Assembly: GCA_016931085.1 (NCBI GenBank)
Contig: JAFGFO010000304.1
Location: 1 to 24,599, forward strand
Direction: 5' to 3'
Length of the DNA: 24,599 nucleotides
Origin: Thermoflexales bacterium
Lineage (GTDB): Bacteria; Chloroflexota; Anaerolineae; Fen-1058
Both the position numbers and the translations under genes were made by a program. This document shows, piece after piece, positions 1 through 8,000 of this stretch. The notes under the pieces are model-generated. The model saw nothing but the letters and a program-made list of their open reading frames with translations. It did no database searches and was not told where the DNA came from. How positions within the stretch are numbered: position 1 is the first letter of the stretch; every line of letters starts with the position of its first letter.

Positions 1-54
1 AAAAATCTTCTCGGCGCACTCTGCGTGCTCGGCGCGCAAGCGAAAATCTTCGCG
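1..54 (-). repeat. Dispersed intergenic repeat, copy 1
   Basis: Read on the minus strand, this stretch (GCGAAGATTTTCGCTTGCGC, then alternating GCAGAG/GCGC runs) matches 4364-4412 on the plus strand with only a few substitutions over about 50 bases. The two copies are in opposite orientation and both are intergenic. The element may continue left of the window. Its function is unknown. It resembles the low-complexity 'gcagag' intergenic repeats that I recall from Chloroflexota genomes. Confidence 0.7.
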
Positions 55-94
55 GTTGTGATAGTTTTTCATGAGTAATTCTATAAAGGGCCAT

Positions 95-187
95 CGGAAT
101 AGCGGCTATAAGAATAGCTCGCAATCCCTTCGGGATCGCACGGAATTGAAGCTTTGCGACCCTGGGAAAAGTCGACACGCTATTCCG
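95..187. repeat. Inverted repeat with 10-bp ends and internal hairpin
   Basis: CGGAATAGCG (95-104) is the exact reverse complement of CGCTATTCCG (178-187). Inside lies a smaller imperfect hairpin, GCAATCCC/GGGATCGC around a TTC loop (near 121-139). The element sits just downstream, on the minus strand, of the riboswitch terminator, so it would be part of the leader of the off-window gene. No open frame with coding character covers it. Confidence 0.55.
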
Positions 188-192
188 GAGAG

Positions 193-226
193 CCCCAATA
201 AAAAAGCCTCTTCTGAGAGAAGAGGC
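193..226 (-). terminator. Rho-independent terminator of the SAM riboswitch
   Basis: On the minus strand, GCCTCTTC and GAAGAGGC form an 8-bp stem with a TCTCA loop (206-226), followed by six T (200-205). The loop-side bases CTCTCA are complementary to TGAGAG in the 3' strand of the aptamer's P1 helix. This gives a plausible antiterminator, the usual S-box OFF-switch layout: ligand bound, P1 closed, terminator forms. Confidence 0.85.
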
Positions 227-246
227 AGGCGTGTGCTTGGCGATCT

Positions 247-377
247 CTCATCTTTCAGAAAAACTTCTGCCGGAGTTGGCACCATGTAGCTGGGAGATTG
301 AATCATCTGCGATGCTCCCCCATCTCGACTGGTTGCCGGGGTTTCAACGGGCCGGTCCCTTCACCCCTCTGGATGAG
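247..377 (-). ncRNA. SAM-I (S-box) riboswitch aptamer
   Basis: The minus strand carries the S-box conserved blocks in order. The P1 5' strand CTCATCCAGAGG ends at 377. The core (332-359) reads GGGACCGGCCCGTTGAAA and then CCCCGGCAACC. The J/P3 block is GGTGCCAACTCC (272-283), and the 3' block is GAAAGATGAG (247-256), which closes P1. A terminator follows at 193-226. SAM-I riboswitches turn off methionine or SAM synthesis and transport genes when S-adenosylmethionine is plentiful. No gene follows within the remaining 190 bases, so the target lies left of the window. Confidence 0.93.
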
Positions 378-378
378 T

Positions 379-403
379 GGATTTAGGCTTTCAGCCTAAA
401 TCC
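379..403. repeat. Perfect 11-bp palindrome beside the riboswitch
   Basis: GGATTTAGGCT (379-389) and AGCCTAAATCC (393-403) pair perfectly around a TTC loop. Neither strand has a T-run after the stem, so it does not look like an intrinsic terminator. It is one of several unrelated-sequence palindromes in this window and lies just upstream of the riboswitch on the minus strand. Confidence 0.7.
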
Positions 404-467
404 CATTATTCGGTTGTCAATGGGCGGGATGATACCACGTTCGAGCCAGCCTGTCAAGACGCTAATA

Positions 468-552
468 ATCACGAATGACACGAACTAACGATAGCCCTCT
501 TCAGGGCTCCGAAGCGGATGGCACGAATTTGCTAATTTGTGTCATTCGTGAT
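468..552. repeat. 14-bp inverted repeat upstream of arfB
   Basis: ATCACGAATGACAC (468-481) is the exact reverse complement of GTGTCATTCGTGAT (539-552). The 85-bp unit ends 12 bases before the chosen arfB start. The longer reading of arfB (ATG at 475) would place its first 30 residues entirely inside this repeat, which is a reason to reject that start. Confidence 0.7.
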
Positions 553-564
553 AAAAAGAAGGGC

Positions 565-966
565 ATGATCGACGTTCCGCTTTCAGAATTGCGTTTTCGC
601 TTTGTGCGCAGCCGCGGGCCGGGTGGCCAGCACGTCAACACGTCCTCGACCCAGGTCGAGCTGCTGTTCGACGTGGCCAACTCGCCCAGCCTGAGCGAGG
701 CTCAGAAAGCGCGCCTGTTGGCCAAGCTGGCTTCGTACATCGACAAGGAAGGGATACTCCACCTGAGTTCGCAGTCGACGCGCAGCCAACATCAAAACCG
801 CCAGGACATCATCGTGCGCTTTCAGCGCCTGGTACACAGCGCCCTGCGCGTGCCCAAGAAGCGCCGCCCCACCCGTCCGACGGCAGCCTCGCGCGAGCGC
901 CGGCTCGAGGCCAAACACCAACGCGGCCAGATCAAGCGCATGCGGCGTCAGACAGGAGACGGGTGA
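565..966 (+). CDS. arfB: ArfB-like peptidyl-tRNA hydrolase (alternative ribosome rescue)
   Basis: This is a class-I release-factor-like protein of 133 residues, close to the ~140 of E. coli ArfB (YaeJ). ArfB enters ribosomes stalled on truncated mRNA and hydrolyses the peptidyl-tRNA. The catalytic GGQ loop is at residues 20-22 (RGPGGQHVNTSS context). The C-terminal third is very basic (VPKKRRPTR, KHQRGQIKRMRRQ), as expected for the tail that enters the empty mRNA channel. The domain lacks the codon-recognition part of RF1/RF2. I chose ATG 565 rather than ATG 475 because homologues begin shortly before the GGQ domain and the extra 30 residues come from an inverted repeat. The Shine-Dalgarno here (GAAGGG) is unusually close, so the start is less certain than the identity. 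Confidence 0.9.
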   Translation: MIDVPLSELRFRFVRSRGPGGQHVNTSSTQVELLFDVANSPSLSEAQKARLLAKLASYIDKEGILHLSSQSTRSQHQNRQDIIVRFQRLVHSALRVPKKRRPTRPTAASRERRLEAKHQRGQIKRMRRQTGDG

Positions 967-1127
967 GAGCGCCAGGCACGCCCTTTGGATGTCACATGAC
1001 TTTTAGGGCGGATTCCCCGCGAACCCCAGCGCGAGTTTCCCCACGCATGGCATTCTAGTCCTAGTTGTGGTATCATGTCAGCATCGTTAGCGCCAAGCTG
1101 TGCTGGTTCAAAGCTGGAGCACACCAA

Positions 1128-3350
1128 GTGGTGAACACTCAAACAACCCAGGATAAAGCACCCAACCCGCTCGCAACAGCCTGGAGCACGCTGCGGGCGT
1201 GGTTCTTGGGCGGCCTGCTGGCCGCCGGCATCGCCGGCGTGTTAGCCGCGCCTGTTCTACCTGAGGGGCAAGTCACGCTCCAAGAGAGCGGGGTCGCCCC
1301 CAACGATATCCGCGCGCCTGAACGCGCCAGCTATACCAGCGACATCCTCACCCAACAGGCGCGTGAAACGGCGGCGGCCTCCGTTACCGCCCTCTACACC
1401 CCGCCCGATCCTACCATCGCCCGCGCCCAGGTGGCGCTCTCCCGGCAAATCCTGGACTTTATCCGGGCCGTGCGCACCGACCCCTTGGCCACGCCTTCCG
1501 AAAAAATCGCTGCGCTGCAGGCGATCGAGAAAGTGCGCCTGTCGCGCGACATCATCGAGCAGATCCTGGCGCACAGCAATACCAGTTGGGGGCGGGTCGA
1601 GGCCGAGATCATCACCGTCATCGACCTGGCCATGCGCAGCGAGATTCGCGATACTACCCTGGGCGAGACGCGCGCGCGCGTGCCGGCCCTGGTCGGCCTC
1701 GACCTCAGCAGCGAAGAAGCGCGCGTGGTGGGCATGTTGGTCGCCGCGCTCATCGCCCCCAACAGTTTTCTCGACGTCGAAGCCACGACGGCGGCCCAGG
1801 ATAAGGCTCGCCTGGCCGTCAAAGACGTGACGCGCGGCTACGAGGCGGGTCAAATCGTCGTGCGCGAGGGCGCCGTCGTCACCGCCTTGGAACTCGAGGC
1901 ATTGAAAAACTTGGGGCTACTCCAATCGCGCGTCGAATGGACGGACCATCTTGGCCACGCCCTGCTTGCCTTGCTGGTGACTCTGATCATCGTCCAATAC
2001 GTCTGCCAGTTCGAGCCTGAATTGTGCCGCCGCCCCCGCCACCAACTCCTGCTGATCGTACTGGGGCTCGGCTACCTGGCTATGGCCAAGGTGATCATTC
2101 CCGGCCGCACCGTACTGCCCTATCTGCTGCCCTCGCCAGCCGTAGCCATGGTGCTCGCCGTCATGATCAGCCCCACCATGGCCGGCCTGGTAGCCGTCAT
2201 GTTGGGCGTGCTGATCGGCACGGTGGGAGGAGGCTCCCTGGAGCTGGCGGCTTACACTTGTGGCGGCGGGCTGGCTGCCGCGTTGGTCTTGAGCAACGCC
2301 GAGCGCCTGAACGCCTTCTTTCGCGCCGGGCTGTACAGCGCCTTGATCAGCGCCGCCACGGTGCTCGCCTTTCGTTTGCCAGCCGGCGGCACCGATTCGC
2401 TTGGCCTGGCGATGTTAATGGGGAGCGGCATCATCGCCGGCCTCATCTCGGCCGCGTTGGCCCTGGCCTTGCTTTTCATCATCGGCGCCTTGTTCGACGT
2501 GACGACGACGCTGCAACTGATCGAGTTGACGCGCCCAACTCATCCCCTGCTCAACCAGTTGTTGATGCAAGCCACAGGCACCTACCACCACACCCTGATG
2601 GTCGCCAACCTGGCCGAGCAAGCGGCTGAAAACATCGGCGCCAACGCCCTACGCACGCGGGTAGGCGCCCTATACCACGACGTGGGCAAAATGGCGCGCT
2701 CCTACATGTTCGTCGAGAACCAGATCGGCATGGATAACGTGCACGAGCGTCTCGACCCGAGGACCAGCGCCGACCTGATCATGAGCCACGTCAAAGACGG
2801 GATGGACCTGGCGCGCCGCTACCGGCTGCCCAGTTGCATCCGCGCCTTTATTCCAGAACACCACGGCACCATGCGCGTCAGTTTTCTATACCAGAAAGCG
2901 TTGGAACAAGTCGGCGGCGATGCCTCCCAGGTTGATGAACACGCCTTCCGCTATCCCGGCCCCAAGCCCCAAAGCAAAGAGACGGCGCTGTTGATGCTCG
3001 CCGACGGCTGCGAGGCCGCTGCGCGGGCGGCGCGCCCCCAAACGCCTGAAGAGTTGGAGCAGATCATCCGCAAAATCATCAACGCCCGTGTGGCCGATGG
3101 CCAATTGGACGAATGTCCCCTCACCTTGCACGACCTGGACACCATCCGCACGTCGTTCACGCACACCCTCCAAGGTGTCTTTCACCCACGCATTCCCTAT
3201 CCCGAAAAGCAAGCTCCCGCGGATGACGGCCAGCCAGGCGAGGCGCACGAAGCGCTGGACGAAGGCAGCCCGGCAAGCCACACGCCAAGCGTCACGAGTC
3301 ACGCAGCACCGCCGCAGGCCCTGCCTGTGGGTCACGAGTCGCCGGCATGA
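1128..3350 (+). CDS. 7TM-HD family phosphodiesterase (PgpH/YqfF-like)
   Basis: This is a membrane protein of about 740 residues with the PgpH layout. One N-terminal membrane segment (LGGLLAAGIAGVLAA) is followed by an extracytoplasmic 7TMR-HDED-like region to about residue 270, a block of hydrophobic segments (about 280-465), then a cytoplasmic HD domain. HD-domain ligands seen include the HH pair at 487-488, the HD pair at 517-518, and EHHGT followed by a later LADG aspartate. Family members such as Listeria PgpH hydrolyse cyclic di-AMP; the substrate here is inferred. GTG 1128 is chosen because GGAG lies 8 bases upstream; GTG 1131 and TTG 1065 are alternatives. ybeY and dgkA follow directly, as in the Firmicutes yqfF-ybeY-dgkA cluster. 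The last 50 residues are low-complexity and hydrophilic. Confidence 0.88.
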   Translation: MVNTQTTQDKAPNPLATAWSTLRAWFLGGLLAAGIAGVLAAPVLPEGQVTLQESGVAPNDIRAPERASYTSDILTQQARETAAASVTALYTPPDPTIARAQVALSRQILDFIRAVRTDPLATPSEKIAALQAIEKVRLSRDIIEQILAHSNTSWGRVEAEIITVIDLAMRSEIRDTTLGETRARVPALVGLDLSSEEARVVGMLVAALIAPNSFLDVEATTAAQDKARLAVKDVTRGYEAGQIVVREGAVVTALELEALKNLGLLQSRVEWTDHLGHALLALLVTLIIVQYVCQFEPELCRRPRHQLLLIVLGLGYLAMAKVIIPGRTVLPYLLPSPAVAMVLAVMISPTMAGLVAVMLGVLIGTVGGGSLELAAYTCGGGLAAALVLSNAERLNAFFRAGLYSALISAATVLAFRLPAGGTDSLGLAMLMGSGIIAGLISAALALALLFIIGALFDVTTTLQLIELTRPTHPLLNQLLMQATGTYHHTLMVANLAEQAAENIGANALRTRVGALYHDVGKMARSYMFVENQIGMDNVHERLDPRTSADLIMSHVKDGMDLARRYRLPSCIRAFIPEHHGTMRVSFLYQKALEQVGGDASQVDEHAFRYPGPKPQSKETALLMLADGCEAAARAARPQTPEELEQIIRKIINARVADGQLDECPLTLHDLDTIRTSFTHTLQGVFHPRIPYPEKQAPADDGQPGEAHEALDEGSPASHTPSVTSHAAPPQALPVGHESPA

Positions 3351-3390
3351 AAAAGATGGTTCCAGGTTTAAAGGGTTAAGGTTTCAGGCC

Positions 3391-3936
3391 ATGAGAAGCG
3401 CGAGTCCTATCAAGATAAGCCTACAAATAGAGCCAGCCTACCGGAAATTGATCGAGCGCCGGCAACTGCGGGCCGCCGCCAGGCTTGCCGTGCAACGTCC
3501 ACTCAACCTCATCCCCCGTCCGCTTCGTGTCTCCTTAAAAGGAGAGGGGGAGCCGGCGCTAGAATTGACCATCGTCATCACCGGTGACGATCAAATCCAG
3601 GCTCTCAACCGGCAATACCGGCAAGTGGACGCGCCGACAGACGTGCTGGCCTTTGCCGCCACCGAAGCCGCCGGCGCTCAAGGCAGCGACGCTTTTGTGG
3701 ACGCTTCGGTCGAGGCGGTCTACCTGGGCGACATCGTCATCTCGTACCCGCGCGCCGAGGCGCAAGCCCAGGCAGGGGGGCACCCGCCCGGCGCCGAATT
3801 GCAATTGCTGATTGTCCACGGCGTGCTGCACTTGCTGGGCTATGAGCACGCCACGCCGGCCCAAAAGCGCGCGATGTGGGCCGTCCAGGCTGAAATCATG
3901 CAGGCCATCGGCGCACCCATCACCGGCCCAACATGA
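3391..3936 (+). CDS. ybeY: YbeY endoribonuclease (16S rRNA maturation)
   Basis: This is a metal-dependent RNase needed for 16S rRNA 3'-end processing and ribosome quality control. The diagnostic zinc motif is intact near the C-terminus: HGVLHLLGYEH, with three histidines. The protein is 181 residues, longer than the ~155 of E. coli YbeY. Part of the excess is at residues ~40-55 (IPRPLRVSLKGEGEP), which is encoded exactly by a palindromic element (3512-3551) and looks like an in-frame insertion before the first conserved strand (ELTIVITGD). There is no in-frame ATG, GTG or TTG between the upstream stop codon of the HD gene and ATG 3391, and the ribosome site is weak (AAGG). It overlaps dgkA by four bases (ATGA), implying translational coupling. 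Confidence 0.92.
   Translation: MRSASPIKISLQIEPAYRKLIERRQLRAAARLAVQRPLNLIPRPLRVSLKGEGEPALELTIVITGDDQIQALNRQYRQVDAPTDVLAFAATEAAGAQGSDAFVDASVEAVYLGDIVISYPRAEAQAQAGGHPPGAELQLLIVHGVLHLLGYEHATPAQKRAMWAVQAEIMQAIGAPITGPT
3512..3551. repeat. Palindromic insertion element inside ybeY
   Basis: Outer arms TCCCCC (3512-3517) and GGGGGA (3546-3551) enclose a perfect inner hairpin, TCTCCTT-AA-AAGGAGA (3530-3545). The element keeps the reading frame and adds residues outside the conserved YbeY fold. The composition (pyrimidine run, then purine run) is unlike the flanking codons. An insertion by a mobile palindromic element is inferred. Confidence 0.65.
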
Positions 3937-4316
3937 AACAAGACTCCAGGCGCAGCCGTAACCGCATAGACAGCTTTCGCCACGCCTTTGCCGGCTTGTT
4001 TTACATGCTGCGCACGCAACACAATGCTTGGGTTCACGCGACGGCCACGCTAAGCGTTGTGGGCCTGGGCCTGTGGCTGCGCCTGGACGCCATGCGTTGG
4101 TCCAGCCTGGCGCTAGTCATTGGCCTGGTCTGGACGAGTGAATTCGTCAACACGGCCCTAGAGGCCGTGGTTGACCTGGCCAGCCCGGACATCCACCCCC
4201 TGGCCCGGGTCGGCAAAGATGTGGCCGCCGCGGCCGTCCTGGTCGGGGCGATCACCAGCGTGATCGTCGGCTTGTTGGTGCTAGGCCCGCCGTTGTGGGA
4301 TAGGTTGATCAAATAG
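3933..4316 (+). CDS. dgkA: Diacylglycerol/undecaprenol kinase family protein
   Basis: This is a small integral membrane kinase of 127 residues, the normal DgkA size. The signature SEFVNTALEAVVD (the E..NTA.E...D active-site helix) is present, followed by HPLARVGKDVAAAAV and a last membrane helix. There are three or four hydrophobic segments, ending in ITSVIVGLLVLG. In Gram-positive and related bacteria this family phosphorylates undecaprenol for lipid-carrier recycling; E. coli DgkA uses diacylglycerol. The substrate cannot be decided from sequence here. The start ATG overlaps the ybeY stop codon. Confidence 0.9.
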   Translation: MKQDSRRSRNRIDSFRHAFAGLFYMLRTQHNAWVHATATLSVVGLGLWLRLDAMRWSSLALVIGLVWTSEFVNTALEAVVDLASPDIHPLARVGKDVAAAAVLVGAITSVIVGLLVLGPPLWDRLIK

Positions 4317-4363
4317 TCGCGAAAAGGAACAGTATAGTATTACCCGCGAAAAACCAGCACGAT

Positions 4364-4412
4364 CGCGAAGATTTTCGCTTGCGCGCAGAGCACGCAGAGG
4401 GCGCAGAGATTT
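4364..4412 (+). repeat. Dispersed intergenic repeat, copy 2
   Basis: The plus strand matches the reverse complement of 1-54: CGCGAAGATTTTCGCTTGCG, then GCGCAGAGCACGCAGAGGG, then GCGCAGAGA and a T-run. A related C-rich/G-rich stretch (CTCGGCGG units, 4424-4450) continues towards greA. It fills most of the 168-base gap between dgkA and greA. Confidence 0.7.
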
Positions 4413-4484
4413 TTTTAAATTCTTCTCGGCGGCCTCGGCGCTCTCGGCGGTGAAAGCGTTTTGGTTGCGGCAGGAGGCCGCGCT

Positions 4485-4958
4485 ATGGAAAACAACGTCA
4501 GTTACTTGACATTAAAAGGCAAGCAAAAACTGGAAGAAGAGCTGCTCTATCTCACCACGACCAAGCGCCAGGAGTTGGCCGAACGCTTGAATTTTGCCAT
4601 CAAGCAGGGTGACCTGTCCGAAAACGCCGATTACATCGCCACCAAGGAGCAACAAGGCTTTGTCGAAGGCCGCATCCGCACCCTGCAAGCTATCTTGAGC
4701 AACGTGATCCTCATTGAAGAGGATCGCCAGGACGTGCACACCCGGGTCCAAATCGGCAGCAAGATCACCGTGCGCGAGGGAGACGATGCGCCCGAAACGT
4801 ACTGGATGGTTGGGCCGGCCGAGGCCAACCCGCGCCATGGCAAGATCAGTCACGAAAGCCCACTGGGTAAGGCCCTGATGGGCAAAGAAGTGGGCCAGAC
4901 AGTCGAAATCGAGGCCCCAGGCGGGCGAATCCGTTTCGAGATCGTGGGGATTGAGTAG
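4485..4958 (+). CDS. greA: Transcription elongation factor GreA
   Basis: GreA rescues backtracked RNA polymerase by stimulating cleavage of the nascent RNA through the secondary channel. The protein is 157 residues, the usual length. The N-terminal coiled coil carries the conserved tip GDLSENADY, with acidic residues D43 and E46 that hold the catalytic magnesium. The C-terminal FKBP-like domain ends in SPLGKALMGKEVGQTVEIEAPGG, which is typical. ATG 4485 is chosen because AGGAGG lies 7 bases upstream; an upstream TTG at 4461 would put that site inside the gene. It stands alone, after a repeat-filled gap. Confidence 0.96.
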   Translation: MENNVSYLTLKGKQKLEEELLYLTTTKRQELAERLNFAIKQGDLSENADYIATKEQQGFVEGRIRTLQAILSNVILIEEDRQDVHTRVQIGSKITVREGDDAPETYWMVGPAEANPRHGKISHESPLGKALMGKEVGQTVEIEAPGGRIRFEIVGIE

Positions 4959-5045
4959 CAAACAGCATAAAAAACGCAAAACGCGTCGGCGCTTCCCTTG
5001 CATCCCAGGCCAGCTTATGGTAACATCAAGGTCAAGGAGCGCAAC

Positions 5046-8000
5046 TTGAAAAAGCGAACACGAGCGCAAAAGACACACGATACCAGCCGCGCCAGATCAC
5101 CTAGACGCCTGAGCATTGGCCTGCTGAGCGACAGCTTGTCCAACGATTATGCGGTGAGCCTGCTGCAGGGCGCGGTCGATATGGCCCGCCAGCACGACGT
5201 CAACCTGTTGTGCTTTCCGGGCCGCGTGCTGCGCGACCCCGACGCATTCGAGACCCAAGGTCACCTGATCTATGAGTTGGTAGGCCGCGAGAACATCGAC
5301 GGCCTGGTCATATCCGGCGCGCTCGGCGTTTACGCCAAGCCGGCCGAGATAGCCGCCTTTTGCAAGCGCTATTTCCCCATGCCGATGGTCAACGTTGGAT
5401 TGGCCATCGAAGGGATGCCCAGCCTGACTGTAGACAACTATGCGAGCATGTGCGAGGCGATCACGCATCTCATTCGGGTCCACGGCTATCGCCGCATCGC
5501 CTTCATCTGCGGCCCTCAGAACAACACGGAGGCCAAGGATCGGTATAGCGCCTACGTCGACACCTTGCTCGAGCACCAGATTCCACTCGATCCGGCCCTC
5601 GTCTTGCCGGGGGATTTTCGCCCTGGCGCAGGCAGGGCGGCCGTCTCCCTGCTGCTGGACCAGCACCCAGCGCGCGTCGAGGCCATCGTGGCCGCCAACG
5701 ACGACATGGCCCTGAGCGCGTTGGCGGCCTTGCAAGCCAGGGGTATACGGGTGCCGGCCGATGTGGCCCTGATGGGCTTTGACGCCATCAAGGAGGGAGA
5801 AGCTAGCCTTCCACCGCTGACGACCGTGCAGCAGCCCATCTACGAATTTGGGCAGCGCGCCGTCGAGATGGTGCTGGCGCAACTGGCCGGCCAGCCCGTG
5901 CCTGATCAGGTCGATCTTCCCACGACATTGCTGATTCGCCAATCGTGCGGCTGCCCGGATCAGCTCGTGTTACAAGCCGGCGCCGGATCAGGTCAAGAGC
6001 CAGCCGCGGTTATACCGGGCCAAGCCGGTGTAACTGACCTCGCCGCGAAAGCTAAAGGCGGCCCACTCTTTCCGGATGGGCTAGTGCTCTCGGCTGTGCT
6101 GCAAGCCCTCGGGCCCCATACGGCAAGGCGAAGCGGGTTGGCCCAGCAGTGTCTGGAAAGCTTCGTAACGGCAACCAACCAACGAGCACCGGCCGTCTTG
6201 TTGCAAGCCTTGGAACAGATTCTGGGCCAGGCGGCCCTTGCCGGCGACAGCATAGCCGCCTGGCAAGCCGCCTTGTCAATCCTACGTCAATGGGCCATCG
6301 CCCATCTTGACAACGACACACGGTTGTGGGCCGAAGATATGTGGGGGCAAGCCCGGGTCACGATCGGGGTAATCGCTCAACGTGTCCAACTGCATGCAGC
6401 GATCGAGGCCGAACGACGGGCCAGGAGGCTGGGCAAAATCGGCCAGGCGTTGATCGTGACTTTTGACTTCCAACGGCTGGCAGCCGTCTTGGCCGAGGGA
6501 CTGCCCCAGTTGGGCATCTCGAGTTATTATCTATGCCTGTACGACGACCCCGCAGCCCCGGCTCAAGGCGCCAGGCTCATCGCCGCCCACGACAAGCGTG
6601 GCCCAATCGAGCTGGAAGCCGGCGGGCAGCGCTTCCCATCCCGCCAACTGGTGCCGGGCGGCCTGGCCAGGGAAGCTGACCAGGCCCACCACTTTGTCAT
6701 CGAGCCACTCTACTTCCGGGGCGATCCATTAGGATTCATGATCTTTGAGCGAGGCCCGCACGACGGGTGGGTCTATGAAATGCTGCGCGGACAGATCAGC
6801 AGCGCTGTCAAGGGCGCGCTGCTTCTCCAGGAACGCGAGCGAGCCGAAAAAGCGTTGGCAAAAGCCTACGCAGAGATAGAGAAACAAGTCCAGGAACGCA
6901 CGGCCGAGCTGCAGCAGGAAATCGTGGAACGCCAACAGGCTCAAGAAGCCCTGGCTTACGAGCAACGCTTGATGCAGGCCTTGATGGAAACCATCCCCGA
7001 TCGCATCTACTTCAAAGACAGCGCCAGCCGCTTTATCCGGATCAGCCATGCCCACGCGCGGCGCTTTGGCTTGAACGACCCTGGCGAGGCGATCGGCAAG
7101 ACCGACTTTGATTTTTTCGTCGAGGAGGATGCCCGGAATCTCTACGAACAAGAGCAAGCCATCATCCGCACCGGTCAGTCCCTGATCGGTATGGAGGAAA
7201 AGAAAATCCGCCTCGACGGCCAGATCTATTGGAGCCTGGCGACCAAGGTGCCCCTGCGAGATGAAGAAGGCCAGATCGTCGGCATTTGCGGCATTTCCAA
7301 GGACATCACCAAACTCAAGAAAGCGGAAGAAGCACTGCGCCAGTACACGGCCGAACTGGAAGCGCGCAACGAAGAACTGGATGCCTTTGCTCACACCGCG
7401 GCCCACGACCTGCAAGGGCCACTGGGCATCATCCTCGGGTACACCGAGATCATCGAGACCGACCACGACGTCTTGCCACCAGCCGAGCTGCAAAAGAGCC
7501 TGCACACCGTGGCACGCAACGCGCGCAAGATGGGCAACATCGTTCACGAACTGCTCCTGCTGGCCGAGGTACGCAAGACAGACGTGCCCAGCGCCCGGTT
7601 GGATATGCCGGACATCCTGCTCGAAGCCCAGGAGCGGCTGATCGATCTGGTCAGAGAATACGGGGCCAAGATTAGGCCATTAGGAAATGGGCCATTTCCT
7701 AATGGCGCCGACGCCTGGCCGGTGGCGCTTGGCTACGGCCCGTGGGTTGAAGAAATCTGGGTCAACTACCTGAGCAATGCCATCAAGTACGGCGGGCAGC
7801 CGCCCTATATCGCGTTGGGCGCCAGCCAGGAGGCGGGTGGCATGGTGCGCTTTTGGATTCGCGATAACGGGGCAGGCCTCACGCCGGAGGAACAAAGCCG
7901 CCTGTTCAGACCCTTCACGCGGCTTGACCAGGTTCGCGCCAAGGGACATGGACTGGGATTGTCCATCGTGCGCCGCATCGCCGAAAAGCTCGGCGGGCAG

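Noticed and set aside
71..306. Short open frames on both strands in the left intergenic region
   Set aside because: They lie over the riboswitch, its terminator and an inverted repeat, show no family motif, and have no good ribosome site.
379..403. Intrinsic terminator
   Set aside because: The stem is perfect, but neither strand has a T-run after it.
475..564. Longer arfB start at ATG 475
   Set aside because: The extra 30 residues are encoded by an inverted repeat and do not match the family.
4998..5045. TTG 4998 as start of the sensor kinase
   Set aside because: It has no ribosome site, while TTG 5046 has AAGGAG at the proper distance.
5097..5942. Long minus-strand open frame opposite the sensor kinase
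   Set aside because: It is a shadow of GC-rich coding sequence; the plus-strand reading has clear LacI-like motifs and the shadow has none.
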